From Odiellus spinosus (Eukaryota > Arthropoda > Arachnida > Opiliones > Phalangiidae): a stretch of 64,000 nucleotides of DNA. The notes under the pieces were generated by a model. That model saw only the letters and a program-made list of their open reading frames with translations, did not search any database and was not told the DNA's origin. A program made the position numbers and the translations under genes. Below, piece by piece: positions 19,751 to 32,227 of this stretch (positions are counted from its first letter, which is position 1; the number at the start of each line of letters is the position of its first letter). The stretch covers positions 5,198,001-5,262,000 of the forward strand of contig OY987233.1 in assembly GCA_963920705.1 (NCBI GenBank), in the 5' to 3' direction.

Positions 19751-22700
19751 GCTCATTTTTGGACTTTTTCGATTTGTATCGAGTGGCGACTGGCGAAACA
19801 CCTTTTTCGAGTGGCGAAACAATATTTTATGATCCTAAAATAATATACGGAATGTCTACTTTCTAATGATGCAATCGGTTTATGCCTAGGAGGTCGCGGA
19901 GAAAAGTTACGGCCATTTGCATTTCAATCGAGGGCTCATTTTTGGACTTTTGCTCGATTTGTATAGAGTGGCGAAACACCTTTTTCGAGTGGCGAAACAA
20001 AATTTTATGATCTTAAAATAATATACGGAATGTCTACTTTCTAATGGTGCAATCGGTTTATGCCGATGTCGCGGAGAAAAGTTACGGCCATTTTCAGTTC
20101 AATCGAGGGCTCATTTTTGGACTTTTGCTCGATTTGTATCGAGTGGCGAAACACCTTTTTCGAGTGGCGAAACAGAATTTTATGATCTTAAAATAATATA
20201 CGGAATGTCTACTTTCTAATGGTGCAATCGATTTATGCCTAGGAGGTCGCGGAGAAAAGTTACGGCCATTTTCAGTTCAATCGAGGGCTCATTTTTGGAC
20301 TTTTGCTCGATTTGTATCGAGTGGCGAAACACCTTTTTCGGGTGGCGAGACAATATTTTATGATCTTAAAATAATATACGGAGTGTCTACTTTCTAATGG
20401 TGCAATCGGTTTATGTCTAGGAGGTCGCGGAGAAAAGTTACGGCCATTTGCAGTTCAATCGAGGGCTCATTTTTGGACTTTTGCTCGATCTGTATCGAGT
20501 GGAGAAACACCTTTTTCGAGTGGCGAAACAGAATTTTAGGATTTTAAAATAATATACGGAATGTCTACTTTATAATGGTGCAATCGGTTTATGCCTAGGA
20601 GGTCGCGGAGAAAAGTTACGGCCATTTGCAGCCCAATTGACGGCTCATTTTTGGACTTTTGCTCGATTTGTATCGAGTGGCGAAACACCTTTTTCGGGTG
20701 GCGAGACAATATTTTATGATCTAAAAATAATATACGGAGTGTCTACTTTCTAATGGTGCAATCGGTTTATGTCTAGGAGGTCGCGGAGAAAAGTTACGGC
20801 CATTTGCAGTTCAATCGAGGGCTCATTTTTGGACTTTTGCTCGATTTGTACCGAGTGGCGAAACACCTTTTTCTGGTGGCGAGACAATATTTTATGATCT
20901 TAAAATAATATACGGAGTGTCTACTTCTAATGGTGCAATCGATTTAAGCCTAGGAGGTCGCGGAGAAAAGTTACGGCCATTTGCATTTCAATCGAGGGCT
21001 CATTTTTGGACTTTTGCTCGATTTGTATCGAGTGGCGAAACACATTTTTCGAGTGGCGAAACAAAATTTTATGATCTTAAAATAATATACGGAGTGTCTA
21101 CTTTCTAATGGTGCAATCGGTTTATGCCTAGGAGGTCGCGGAGAAAAGTTACGGCCATTTGCATTTCAATCGAGGGCTCATTTTTGGACTTTTGCTCGAT
21201 TTGTATCGAGTGGCGAAACACCTTTTTCGGGTGGCGAGACAATATTTTATGATCTTAAAATAATATACGGAGTGTCTACTTTCTAATGGTGCAATCGGTT
21301 TATGTCTAGGAGGTCGCGGAGAAAAGTTACGGCCATTTGCAGTTCAATCGAGGGCTCATTTTTGGACTTTTGCTCGATTTGTACCGAGTGGCGAAACACC
21401 TTTTTCTGGTGGCGAGACAATATTTTATGATCTTAAAATAATATACGGAGTGTCTACTTTCTAATGGTGCAATCGATTTAAGCCTAGGAGGTCGCGGAGA
21501 AAAGTTACGGCCATTTGCATTTCAATCGAGGGCTCATTTTTGGACTTTTTCTCGATTTGTATCGAGTGGCGAAACACATTTTTCGAGTGGCGAAACAAAA
21601 TTTTATGATCTTAAAATAATATACGGAGTGTCTACTTTCTAATGGTGCAATCGGTTTATGCCTAGGAGGTCGCGGAGAAAAGTTACGGCCATTTGCAGCC
21701 CAATTGACGGCTCATTTTTGGACTTTTGCTCGATTTGTATCGAGTGGCGAAACACCTTTTTCGGGTGGCGAGACAATATTTTATGATCTAAAAATAATAT
21801 ACGGAGTGTCTACTTTCTAATGGTGCAATCGGTTTATGTCTAGGAGGTCGCGGAGAAAAGTTACGGCCATTTGCAGTTCAATCGAGGGCTCATTTTTGGA
21901 CTTTTGCTCGATTTGTACCGAGTGGCGAAACACCTTTTTCTGGTGGCGAGACAATATTTTATGATCTTAAAATAATATACGGAGTGTCTACTTCTAATGG
22001 TGCAATCGATTTAAGCCTAGGAGGTCGCGGAGAAAAGTTACGGCCATTTGCATTTCAATCGAGGGCTCATTTTTGGACTTTTGCTCGATTTGTATCGAGT
22101 GGCGAAACACATTTTTCGAGTGGCGAAACAAAATTTTATGATCTTAAAATAATATACGGAGTGTCTACTTTCTAATGGTGCAATCGGTTTATGCCTAGGA
22201 GGTCGCGGAGAAAAGTTACGGCCATTTGCATTTCAATCGAGGGCTCATTTTTGGACTTTTGCTCGATTTGTATCGAGTGGCGAAACACCTTTTTCGGGTG
22301 GCGAGACAATATTTTATGATCTTAAAATAATATACGGAGTGTCTACTTTCTAATGGTGCAATCGGTTTATGTCTAGGAGGTCGCGGAGAAAAGTTACGGC
22401 CATTTGCAGTTCAATCGAGGGCTCATTTTTGGACTTTTGCTCGATTTGTACCGAGTGGCGAAACACCTTTTTCTGGTGGCGAGACAATATTTTATGATCT
22501 TAAAATAATATACGGAGTGTCTACTTTCTAATGGTGCAATCGATTTAAGCCTAGGAGGTCGCGGAGAAAAGTTACGGCCATTTGCATTTCAATCGAGGGC
22601 TCATTTTTGGACTTTTTCTCGATTTGTATCGAGTGGCGAAACACATTTTTCGAGTGGCGAAACAAAATTTTATGATCTTAAAATAATATACGGAGTGTCT

Positions 22701-25345
22701 ACTTTCTAATGGTGCAATCGGTTTATGCCTAGGAGGTCGCGGAGAAAAGTTACGGCCATTTGCATTTCAATCGAGGGCTCATTTTTGGACTTTTGCTCGA
22801 TTTGTATCGAGTGGCGAAACACCTTTTTCGGGTGGCGAGACAATATTTTATGATCTTAAAATAATATACGGAGTGTCTACTTTCTAATGGTGCAATCGGT
22901 TTATGTCTAGGAGGTCGCGGAGAAAAGTTACGGCCATTTTCAGTTCAATCGAGGGCTCATTTTTGGACTTTTGCTCGATTTGTATCGAGTGGAGAAACAC
23001 CTTTTTCGAGTGGCGAAACAGAATTTTAGGATTTTAAAATAATATACGGAATGTCTACTTTATAATGGTGCAATCGGTTTATGCCTAGGAGGTCGCGGAG
23101 AAACGTTACGGCCATTTGTAGTCCAATCGACGGCTCATTTTTGGACTTTTGCTCAATTTGTATCGAGTGGCGAAACACCTTTTTCGGGTGGCGAGACAAT
23201 TTTTTATGATCTTAAAATAATATACGGAGTGTCTACTTTCTAATGGTGCAATCGGTTTATGCCTAGGAGGTCGCGGAGAAAGGTTACGGTCATTTGCAGT
23301 TCAATCGAAGGCTCATTTTTGGACTTTTGCTCGATTTGTACCGAGTGGCGAAACACCTTTTTCTGGTGGCGAGACAATATTTTATGATCTTAAAATAATA
23401 TACGGAGTGTCTACTTTCTAATGGTGCAATCGATTTATGCCTAGGAGGTCGCGGAGAAAAGTTACGGCCATTTGCAGTTCAATCGAAGGCTCATTTTTGG
23501 ACTTTTGCTCGATTTGTACCGAGTGGCGAAACACCTTTTTCTGGTGGCGAGACAATATTTTATGATCTTAAAATAATATACGGAGTGTCTACTTTCTAAT
23601 GGTGCAATCGGTTTATGTCTAGGAGGTCGCGGAGAAAAGTTACGGCCATTTTCAGTTCAATCGAGGGCTCATTTTTGGACTTTTGCTCGATTTGTATCGA
23701 GTGGAGAAACACCTTTTTCGAGTGGCGAAACAGAATTTTAGGATTTTAAAATAATATACGGAATGTCTACTTTATAATGGTGCAATCGGTTTATGCCTAG
23801 GAGGTCGCGGAGAAAAGTTACGGTCATTTGCAGTTCAATCGAAGGCTCATTTTTGGACTTTTGCTCGATTTGTACCGAGTGGCGAAACACCTTTTTCTGG
23901 TGGCGAGACAATATTTTATGATCTTAAAATAATATACGGAGTGTGTACTTTCTAATGGTGCAATCGATTTATGCCTATGAGGTCGCGGAGAAAAGTTACG
24001 GCCATTTGCATTTCAATCGAGGGCTCATTTTTGGACTTTTCCTCGATTTGTATCGAGTTGCGAAACACCTTTTTCGAGTGGCGAAACAAAATTTTATGAT
24101 CTTAAAATAATATACGGAATGTCTACTTTCTAATGGTGCAATCGGTTTATGCCGAGGTCGCGGAGAAAAGTTACGGCCATTTTCAGTTCAATCGAGGGCT
24201 CATTTTTGGACTTTTGCTCGATTTGTATCGAGTGGCGAAACACCTTTTTCGGGTGGCGAGACAATATTTTATGATCTTAAAATAATATACGGAGTGTCTA
24301 CTTTCTAATGGTGCCATCGGTTTATACCTAGGAGGTCGCGGAGAAAAGTTACGGCCATTTGCATTTTTAATCGAGGGCTCATTTTTGGACTTTTGCTCGA
24401 TTTGTATCGAGTGGCGAAACACCTTTTTCGAGTGGCGAAACAGAATTTTATGATCTTAAAATAATATACGGAATGTCTACTTTCTAATGGTGCAATCGGT
24501 TTATGCCGAGGTCGCGGAGAAAAGTTACGGCCATTTTCAGTTCAATCGAGGGCTCATTTTTGGACTTTTGCTCGATTTGTATCGAGTGGCGAAACACCTT
24601 TTTCGAGTGGCGAAACAGAATTTTATGATCTTAAAATAATATACGGAATGTCTACTTTCTAATGGTGCAATCGATTTATGCCTAGGAGGTCGCGGAGAAA
24701 AGTTACGGCCATTTTCAGTTGAATCGAGGGCTCATTTTTGGACTCTTGCTCGATTTGTATCGAGTGGCGAAACACCTTTTTCGGGTGGCGAGACAATATT
24801 TTATGATCTTAAAATAATATACGGAGTGTCTACTTTCTAATGGTGCAATCAGTTTATGTCTCGGAGGTCGCGTAGAAAAGTTACGGCCATTTGCAGATCA
24901 ATCGAGGGCTCATTTTTGGACTTTTGCTCGATTTGTATCGAGTGGAGAAACACCTTTTTCGAGTGGCGAAACAGAATTTTATGATTTTAAAATAATTTAA
25001 GGAATGTCTGCCTTCTAATAATGCAATCGGTTTATGCCTAGGAGATTGTAGAGAGGGTTACGGTCATTTTAAGATATGGGTCATTTTTGGAAATTTGGCT
25101 CGATTTCAAAAATTTCAATTAGTGGCGAGGCATCTTTTTCGAGTGGCGAGGCAGGATTTTATTATTTTAAAATAATCTAGGGAATGTCTACTTTCTAATG
25201 GTGCCATAGATATTTATGCCTAGGAAATTGTAAAGATAAGTTACGGCTATTTTAAGATATGGGTAATTTTTGGAAATTTTGATTTCAATTAGTGGCGAGG
25301 CACGATTTTATTATTTTAAAATAATCTAAGGAATGTGTACTTAGT
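19751..25345. repeat. 178-bp satellite, first array (about 31 monomers)
   Basis: Head-to-tail monomers spaced 178 bp (for example GGCTCAT at 20108 and 20286). Each contains CTAATGGTGCAATCGGTTTA, CTAGGAGGTCGCGGAGAAAA, TTACGGCCATTTGCA, TCGAGGGCTCATTTTTGG and two copies of CGAGTGGCGAAACA 21 bp apart. A few monomers lack the TAGGA pentamer (about 20063, 24153, 24507). From 25000 to the end they are much more diverged (GTGGCGAGGCA, TTTTAAGATATGGGT), as expected at an array edge. Open frames here are translations of the repeat. Confidence 0.98.
20590..22757. repeat. Higher-order repeat, 1067 bp (six monomers), about two copies
   Basis: Diagnostic variants recur exactly 1067 bp apart: GATCTAAAAATAATAT at 20718 and 21785, CAGCCCAATTGACGG at 20629 and 21696, and CTACTTCTAATGG (one T lost) at about 20921 and 21988. 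A 3-mer period of about 534 bp lies beneath it: CGATTTAAGCC near 20940, 21474, 22007 and 22541. This shows recent amplification in multi-monomer blocks. Confidence 0.9.
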
Positions 25346-25567
25346 CTATACCGCAAGAGCCCCAATAGCTGAAGGGTTTTTAAGTCAAAACTAAACCATC
25401 TTGTTCGTTTATAGTCGGCGTAAAATTTTCAGTGAGATCTTTCGTAAAATAAAAAAAAAAAAGAAAGAAAAAAGAAATGGTTTTCTCGTTTGAAATATGT
25501 ATGAGACAAAATGGAGCTTAAGGTTACGAGATATTGGAAAATCGCGAAGCTCTTAGGACCCGTGAAC

Positions 25568-25599
<32 letters not shown>

Positions 25600-25798
25600 C
25601 AATGTCCGCCTTTGATGAAAGGCCTTGGAGGATTTTACCCCCTTTTGCCTTGGTCCAAAACCACGGCAAACTGATAGAAAAGGGGAACCAGACGTGACTA
25701 AATTATGGTGGGAAAGATATAACATGTCAGCAAGCAGAACGTATTTTAAGGATGTTTTTAAAATTACACAAAAACTACAGAAATGTAACTAAATCATA
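25346..25798. other. Spacer with T30 run
   Basis: Contains an A-rich tract at 25449-25477 and a T30 run at 25570-25599. No frame or family match. Confidence 0.4.
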
Positions 25799-25857
25799 AG
25801 TCTATCACTTTATCCCATAAAAGTAAACAATACCCCGTAGCTTAAGACTATCAGCAA
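25799..25857 (+). mobile_element. MITE-D left terminus fragment
   Basis: AAGTCTATCACTTTATCCCA, then AAAAGTAAACAATACCCCG and AGCTTAAGACTATCAGCAAA. Only the first ~60 bp of the family are present. Confidence 0.75.
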
Positions 25858-25985
25858 ACATCTCCTGATAATATAGGATTAAACATAAAGTAGAGAAATT
25901 CACGCGAAGACGTCGAAGGAACCCCACAAATTACTTCATGTTACACTCAATTCTCAATTAATTATAATTATTCAATCTCAATATC

Positions 25986-26204
25986 TTAAATAACCAAGAT
26001 AAAACTAATATCCTCACAAAAAATAGACACAAATATGGAGTTTATATGGAAAAACTTACCGTGTTGAAGGTCTACGATGAATCCTGTTTTAGTTTTATAA
26101 TATCCAAAATAACGCGTAAGTCCGGAGGAATGTTCACACTTCACGCGATTCGGAAAACAAACACACGCGCACAACGCGAAAAATTCACAAACGCGAATCA
26201 ACAC
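25986..26204 (-). other. Minus-strand frame ending near a donor-like GGTAAGT; weak exon candidate
   Basis: A 72-codon frame on the minus strand, less AT-biased than most in the window, that runs across a good splice-donor match GGTAAGT (26060 to 26054, minus strand). The region 26090-26350 is relatively GC- and CpG-rich and not repeated in the window. The predicted peptide has no recognisable domain. This could be a first exon or promoter region of an unseen gene extending leftward, or chance. An overlapping plus-strand frame (26046-26255) is equally unsupported. Confidence 0.15.
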
Positions 26205-26255
26205 ACGTGGAAGTTACTAGAGCTCGTTGGTAACCTTTGCCCTACTTTCAGATAA

Positions 26256-26789
26256 GTGTAGGGGTTTGAATGTATTTACGCGTTTGAGCTTGCTCCATCG
26301 ACGTCAGCAACTCGCGGGCTTTTTCACACGTGTATTTGCTACTACCACCAAGATTTGCACCAGATGCTGGATGACTCAGCATTATTTCAACGTTTTCGTT
26401 TACCTAAGAAAGATTAAATAAAATAATTAATGCCTTTTTAAACAATATCTGAAAACGAGGTTGTGCATAGGGGTCGGCGTTTGGATACAATTTTACCGTT
26501 TGATAAGGTGGTGCAAAAATTTAAAAAAAAAAGTAATTAAGAGATAATAATCGTACCATAGTTGCGATTAATTTGAATTGTCGTCAATATAACATTAGCA
26601 TTTAAAATCAATTTTTAATGTAAAAATGTGTAAAAACTTGTTCAAAGTCCAGTGGCGGAACCTATTCGGGTTGGCTGAGTAAGCTATTAGTTGTAGGTAA
26701 ATATTGGCGAACGTGAAACGTCATTAGTTTACTTTCCGATTTTAAAGTATACATAGTTTTCACTAAAGGGGGTAAGTGCCGTCCCCCAT
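26256..26789. other. Low-copy spacer
   Basis: Not repeated in the window; frames under 65 codons only. Confidence 0.4.
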
Positions 26790-26880
26790 GTTGCCAACCA
26801 CTTGTGAGTGCAGAAGGAAAGGCTAGAGTTCAGTTTTGAAACTGATCTGTTCTGAACTGCACTCACAAGCTCCTGGCAAC
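26790..26880. repeat. 91-nt imperfect hairpin
   Basis: GTTGCCAACCACTTGTGAGT at the left pairs with ACTCACAAGCTCCTGGCAAC at the right, and an inner GAGTTCAG/CTGAACT stem continues the fold. It could be a small foldback element or a structured transcript. No second copy in the window. Confidence 0.65.
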
Positions 26881-27759
26881 CTGGGAATGAAAGCGAAGCT
26901 GGGTAAGAGGGGTGGAATTTTCTTTTGCCCCTTTTCTGAAAACTATGTATATATACTTTTGGATAAATTAATGCGGGAAAGAGAAATTATCCCGTTTCGA
27001 AATCACTCCATTTGGGGTTTTATTTTAACGTTTGGATCTTCTTTTGTATGCGTTTTCTGTGGCACAACCACGCAGCATCGACCCTAAACCCGAAGACCGA
27101 ATTCGATGGTAGAAATTTTATTCCATCGTTTCTTTCCCCATCTTTTATTTGGGCCTCAGCTCGTGGTGTATGTAGTAGGTACCTTCTTTAATCTTTAAGC
27201 CTCTCTTGGCCCACTAGAGGGAGTAGAGAGAAGGCGAGAGGAGAGAAAACCGTTTGACAACAGACCAAGAAATTGCGTTTTCCCCCCCTTTTTTTTTATT
27301 TCTTACTCCGGAAAAAATACTAGAGCCTAAATCTTCTTTCGGCTCAGAGATACGAGAGCGCTAAGGAATTATAAGGACCAAGCAATCGCATCTTCTGTAT
27401 TCCGTCAAGGACAAGTCTGACTAGGGACTCCTTTTTCAAAAAATGCCCAATTTCCTTTAAAAAAATCATGGACTGGGAAAATCGGACTCACTTCATTGTC
27501 ACCCGCAGTAGAATTTCGAGTTAAACTGATATTAGGGTAGAAAATAGCATAATAGGGGTACATTTTGGTCATAAATGTATCTAGGCCTACTTGTGTCCAA
27601 AAGTGATCTTCAAATAAAGGTAGTTTTTGTCATATTGAAATATAAAACAATAGCCAATCACGGAAAAGGCTTAGTCACGTGAGCTTAACGAGTTATCAAA
27701 AAGCCACTTTGACCAGTTAATTTGTGTATATTAAATTATAAATAAACAATAACTATATT
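26881..27759. other. Low-copy region, moderately GC-rich
   Basis: One 83-codon plus-strand frame (26836-27087) overlaps the hairpin and has no recognisable motif. The remainder contains pyrimidine- and GAGAG-rich patches near 27220-27300. No family match. Confidence 0.35.
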
Positions 27760-28290
27760 AAAATGACTTACCGAAGCGAAAAAGATCGAATATTAAAGCT
27801 ATCACTGATAAAACAATTCACTTATACACTCGGTAAAGCAATTTCTTGTTGATTTTACGCTAAGCCTAATTCGGAGCTATTTACGTTTGAAATTAAAGAA
27901 CGCGATTTAGGCGAGAACTTTATCATGGCAAGAAGGATCAGATAAGGAGAGGAAAAGTGGGGACGGCGCAGTTCCTTCTGCGTCGGCCTAAACTCCCACT
28001 CTGGGAGAACGGGGGTAGAGATGTTTCGTGGTAAAATGTTGTCACGTGGGTAAAACGGATCCTTTATCAGCTTCGTAGTAGCCAACGACGCTAGTGACCA
28101 CGTGACAACAGTTTACCTCGAGAATTTCCTATCCCCCTTTCCACCCGAGTGGGAGGTTGGCTCTTCTCTCTCTAACTCAACGCAGCCCTACTTTTCCTCT
28201 CCTTGTCTGATCCTTCTTGATCATGGTTACACTCGAGGGCGCGAGAATCTTTAATATTGGCTACAAACTCGCTTTTAATGGTGATTGTAG
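27760..28290 (-). repeat. J repeat, copy 1, interrupted by a foldback element
   Basis: On the plus strand it reads AAAATGACTTACCGAAGCGA, TTCACTTATACACTCGG, ACGCTAAGCCTAATTCGG, then after the insertion GGTTACACTCGAGG and TTTTAATGGTGATTG. On the minus strand this is a CpG-containing block ending at a donor-like GGTAAGT, reminiscent of a promoter plus first exon. Direct neighbour of copy 2. Confidence 0.75.
27929..28219. mobile_element. 291-bp foldback element K2 nested in J
   Basis: Ends CAAGAAGGATCAGATAAGGA (27929) and its inverse ending CCTTCTTG (28219). Perfect 7-bp flanking repeat ATCATGG at 27922-27928 and 28220-28226. Arms extend about 130 bp with GTTGTCACGTGG opposite CCACGTGACAAC near the centre. 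GC-richer than its surroundings. The minus-strand 76-codon frame here is a by-product. Confidence 0.9.
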
Positions 28291-28328
28291 ATATTTTATT
28301 AATAAACAAACAAACAAAACTAGATAAT

Positions 28329-28585
28329 AAAATGACTTACCGAAGCGAAAAATATATTATTCGAGCTATTACCCTTAAAATGATTCACTTATACACTCGG
28401 AAAAACAATTTCTGGTTGATTTTACGCTAAGCCTAATTCGGGGCTATTTACGTTTGAAAGAACGCGATTTTGGCGGGAACGTTGCCATGGTTACACTCTG
28501 ATGGAGCGCGCGCTTCGAGGACGCGGGAATCATTAATATTGGCTGCAAACTCGGTTTTAATGGTGATTGGCCATTGAAATACTTT
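28329..28585 (-). repeat. J repeat, copy 2, uninterrupted
   Basis: Same order of landmarks as copy 1 without the insertion: AAATGACTTACCGAAGCGA, CACTTATACACTCGG, GCTAAGCCTAATTCGGGGC, GGCGGGAACGTTGCCATGG, CGCGCGCTTCGAGG and TTTTAATGGTGATTGG. GTTGCCATGGTTAC (28473-28486) is one mismatch from an RFX X-box, and GGTAAGT on the minus strand is donor-like. Either a dispersed element or a duplicated promoter/5' exon. Confidence 0.75.
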
Positions 28586-29339
28586 GATATCAAATTGATA
28601 TCGCGCCAAGCTCGCGAATTCATCTTAAGTCTTAGTTAAGACTTAATGATAAGCCTAAGTCTTGTGAGATCTCTTGGTGTCTCTAAAGCAGTTTGCGCTG
28701 ACTTTGAAAGATCCATTGTGGTAATTACGTCACAATAGAATGTTCTCGCACGACCCTATAGACTAGAGCAAACGATGCCGCGCCCCCTTTTGAGATAGGA
28801 GTATTAATTTATCTCATTGGCTCTAACATAAGACTCTGTCGTGATTGGTTAGATATCCCGAGAGGAAACCAGAAAGATATTGGGGATGCGGGGGAAATGT
28901 TTCTCGTCGTCTGCTCCATCAAATTTATATCACTTAAATATTAGTCCCAAGGTACACTCGCTTCATACATTTATTACTAGCTCTTCATGAGAGGATAACA
29001 GCAGACGTTACAATCTAGTAGCAAAAGCGTATGAGTTAATCGAAGTAAGGCCAACCACAAAAACAATCGCCTTCTCAGTCGAAGAGAAACAAATTTCAAA
29101 TCCTTTCAACCCATCTAACTTCTCATTACAAAATTTTAGACAAAAGCTATGGGAGAAAAATACTCGGAGCCGGCCGGACAGCCCCAAAAGATTCAAACTT
29201 GCCTCACTAAGTGGCCTCAGGATGCCCAGAACGTCTATCTGAGAGACATTTTATGTGACTTTATAGGATATTTTAAGGAAATACAGGATAATGTTTCCAG
29301 TACGAGGAGATTAAGGCTCCATCTAATGCACTTGAATCG
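28586..29339. other. Low-copy region with a short palindrome
   Basis: TTAAGTCTTA-GT-TAAGACTTAA at 28625-28646 is a perfect 10-bp inverted repeat. Frames of 62-65 codons (29008-29196 minus, 29149-29346 plus) have no recognisable motif. Confidence 0.4.
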
Positions 29340-29699
29340 TCAGTAAACAAATATTAAACCAGAAATAAAATTAAAGCTTTCCCGGAAAATAGGCTTAGCT
29401 GGATTTATGGAGATCCTGAATTTCTTCGCATTGAAGGGTCAGCGATCAATCGAATATTATTGAAAAATCTCATGGAGATCTCGCCTCAACGACGGGCCTT
29501 CCCCCATTGGTCGATGACCCATAAATTCGAAGAAATCCAGATCTCCATGAATGAAACTAAGCCTATTTTCCGGGTAAGTTTTAAATATCTCTAGTTTAAT
29601 ATTTGTTGGTCAATTTTTTAATTGTTGGATTAGGCCTATTTAAACGAGAAGGAATCGATAAAAAAAATCACTTGTTGCTAGGTTGCATTCTTCCTTTAA
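29340..29699 (+). mobile_element. Kol-B copy, left terminus missing
   Basis: Begins within the left arm at CAGTAAACAAATATTAAACC, continues through CCGGAAAATAGGCTTAGCTG, the centre CGACGGGCCTTCC, AACTAAGCCTATTTTCCGGG and GATTAGGCC, and ends GGTTGCATTCTTCCT-TTAA. Confidence 0.85.
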
Positions 29700-29946
29700 A
29701 CCATGAAGTACTTCAAGTTCTATACGCTTCTGGAATATGCGCTGATAATAAGCTGGACAGTCGCTAATCGTCCAACTTATATTGTATGATCAAGTCTAGA
29801 TTAGCGAAATTCCCAAGACGCGCCTTGAGGATTGCGGCCAGGAATACGCGGAAAACCTTCACATTGTCATTTATTCATTCATGTCGCTTTGTCGTATGGT
29901 TAAAGAGGTAGTATTAACCATGACTATTAACTACAAAACACTTATC

Positions 29947-30299
29947 TTAAAGGGAGAATGCAACTTAAAAACAAGTGATTTCTTATCGATTTCTTATCAT
30001 TTAAATAAGCCTAATACAAGGGCAAAAAAAAAAAAGTATTAAACTAGAAATAAATTTAAAACTTAACATCAAAGTAGCCTTAGCTGGATTCATGGAGATA
30101 TCCTGAACTCCATTGATGACATTGATCGATGGCCCTTGTAAGGGGAATGGAGGATGTCCGTGAATCCGGCTAAGCCTATTTTGATGGTAAGTTTTAAATA
30201 AATTTCTAGTTTAATTTTTGTTTGCAATTTTTTAAGTGATGGATTAGGCCCATTTAAACGATAAGGAATCACTTGTTGTTAGGATGCATTCTCCCTTTA
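29947..30299 (+). mobile_element. Kol-B copy, short-centre subfamily
   Basis: TTAA-AGGGAGAATGCAAC on the left, GGATGCATTCTCCCT-TTAG on the right (last base mutated). The centre differs from other copies: GATATCCTGAACTCC...GATCGATGGCCCTTG. The copies at 37717 and 49153 share this GATATC-TGAACT centre, which defines a subfamily. Confidence 0.88.
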
Positions 30300-30845
30300 G
30301 CCTCTGTACGTGATACTATCTCTTTAAAGCGGAGATTTTGGGCGCGTCGGAAGCGAGAAATGAAGGGGAAATTGTCCGAGTCTGTTTTGCCGTACGTCGA
30401 AAAACGTCTAAACATAAATTCACTAGCGAAGCGTATTAAAACACGTTGGAAAGATTTGCAGTTAAGGCGCTCTCTTTCCCGTCAGTTCGTTGGTTCGCTC
30501 CATTTCCAAAAGCCTCTTATACACGGTTACAGCGCCGAAAACGAGACACCGAGGGAATTGAAACACGATGGAATACTATTGTACAATATATATGGGAGGA
30601 GGAACATTACGAACCTAACGACCAATGTCACGTGTGCTAGATAACTATAGAGTTCCTACTCGTAATAATTTATAGTAATTTAGGATGGTTCTGGCCATTG
30701 CCATAAATTTATTAAAGTATATAGGCATACCAAGAGCGCGAACTTGGAATGGCCAAATTACTCGGATAAAAAAAAAAAAGGCTTTAAATGGGCATATTAT
30801 CGATAATGGGTGAGGAAAAATCGCGGTGATCAATCTAAGCATCTA
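30300..30845. other. Low-copy region with a 123-codon frame, not supported as a gene
   Basis: A plus-strand frame (30273-30644) begins inside the Kol-B terminus and extends 123 codons with many Arg and Lys residues (RRFWARRKREMKGKL-like). No domain recognised, and a second frame overlaps it in another phase. The start inside a MITE argues against a native gene. Confidence 0.3.
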
Positions 30846-31635
30846 TAGACTATCTATTTCAAATATTTGTTATTATTATTTTATTTAAAATATTTATTAT
30901 TATTATTTTATTTCAAATATTTATTATAATTATTTTATTTCAAATATTTATTATAATTATTTTATTTCAAATATTTATTATAATTATTTTATTTCAAATA
31001 TTTATTATAATTATTTTATTTCAAATATTTATTATAATTATTTTATTTCAAATATTTATTATTATATTATTTCAAATATTTATTACTATTATATTATTTA
31101 AAATATTTATTATTATTATATTATTTCAAATATTTATTATAATTATTTTATTTCAAATATTTATTATTATATTATTTCAAATATTTATTATAATTATTTT
31201 ATTTCAAATATTTATTATTATATTATTTCAAATATTTATTATTACATTATTTCAAATATTTATTATTATTATTTTATTTCAAATATTTATTATTATTATT
31301 TTATTTCAAATATTTATTATTATCATTTTATTTCAAATATTTATTATTATATTATTTCAAATATTTATTATTATATTATTTCAAATATTTATTATTATAT
31401 TATTTCAAATATTTATTATTATATTATTTCAAATATTTATTATTATTATTTCAGTCCAAATATTTATTATTATTATTTCAGTCCAAATAATTATTATTTC
31501 AGTCCAAATAATTATTATTTCATTCCAAATAATTATTATTTCAGTCCAAATATTCCTTATTTCATTCCAAATAATTATTATTTCAGTTAAAATAATTAAT
31601 ATCTCAGTCCAAATATTCCTTATTTCATTCTTAAC
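30846..31635. repeat. AT-rich minisatellite, 21-27-bp units
   Basis: Tandem units of TTTATTTCAAATATTTATTA with a variable ATTATT insert (about 22, 24 and 27 bp forms). These change near 31445 to a TTATTTCAGTCCAAATAA form of about 21 bp. Roughly 30 units. Confidence 0.95.
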
Positions 31636-32227
31636 ACGAATTATCTTGTTTGAAATATATAGGTATGTTTTTCAGAATAAAAAAAAAAATGAAAATAACC
31701 CATAATATCAGCGGATCAAAAAAATTGTCCTGTAGCGCCTTGAAGTTAGCTTCTCCCTGAACCTATCTCGCGAGTTATGATTCTAACATTCCTTCAGACT
31801 ATAAATATACCATAAATTCTCCGAGATATTGCTCCCACGTTAGAAAACGAAAAAGAGAAAAAAAAAAGTATTTCTGTCAAAAAAAGCAATATATGAAACA
31901 CATATATGCACATTTTACGATATATTCCCACCAGGAGGGGAGGCAAATATTGAGAGGTAGGGCAATGTCCTTTTTCACTTAAAACCCGCCCTTTTCACGC
32001 GCGAAAAACACTCGTGTCACGCGTGATACCTTATGTACACATTTAATCGCGAAACCCCAAGGAATTATTAACAATACACGATCTTAAATGGAGGATGAAA
32101 AGGTTTTTTTATCGATTCAATTAATTTGCTATTGGTGACTTTAATGGCCTAGAATTTCTTCCGCCTTATCACCCTGGAAGTAAACTCACCTTCAAGGCAA
32201 AATAACTCTCAAAACTATTTAAATTTC
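31636..32227. other. Low-copy spacer
   Basis: A-rich runs near 31680 and 31858. No frame and no family match. Confidence 0.4.

Noticed and set aside
20917-22175. Two identical 63-residue frames (20917-21108 and 21984-22175)
   Set aside because: They are translations of the same higher-order satellite unit. The 178-bp monomer is not a multiple of three and contains stops in every phase across units.
25570-25599. T30 run as a reverse-oriented retroposon tail
   Set aside because: The sequence to its right shows no recognisable retroposon body; a simple homopolymer expansion is sufficient.
28625-28646. Perfect 10-bp palindrome as a transcription-factor operator
   Set aside because: A single AT-rich palindrome of this size is expected by chance in 64 kb, and nothing nearby supports regulation.
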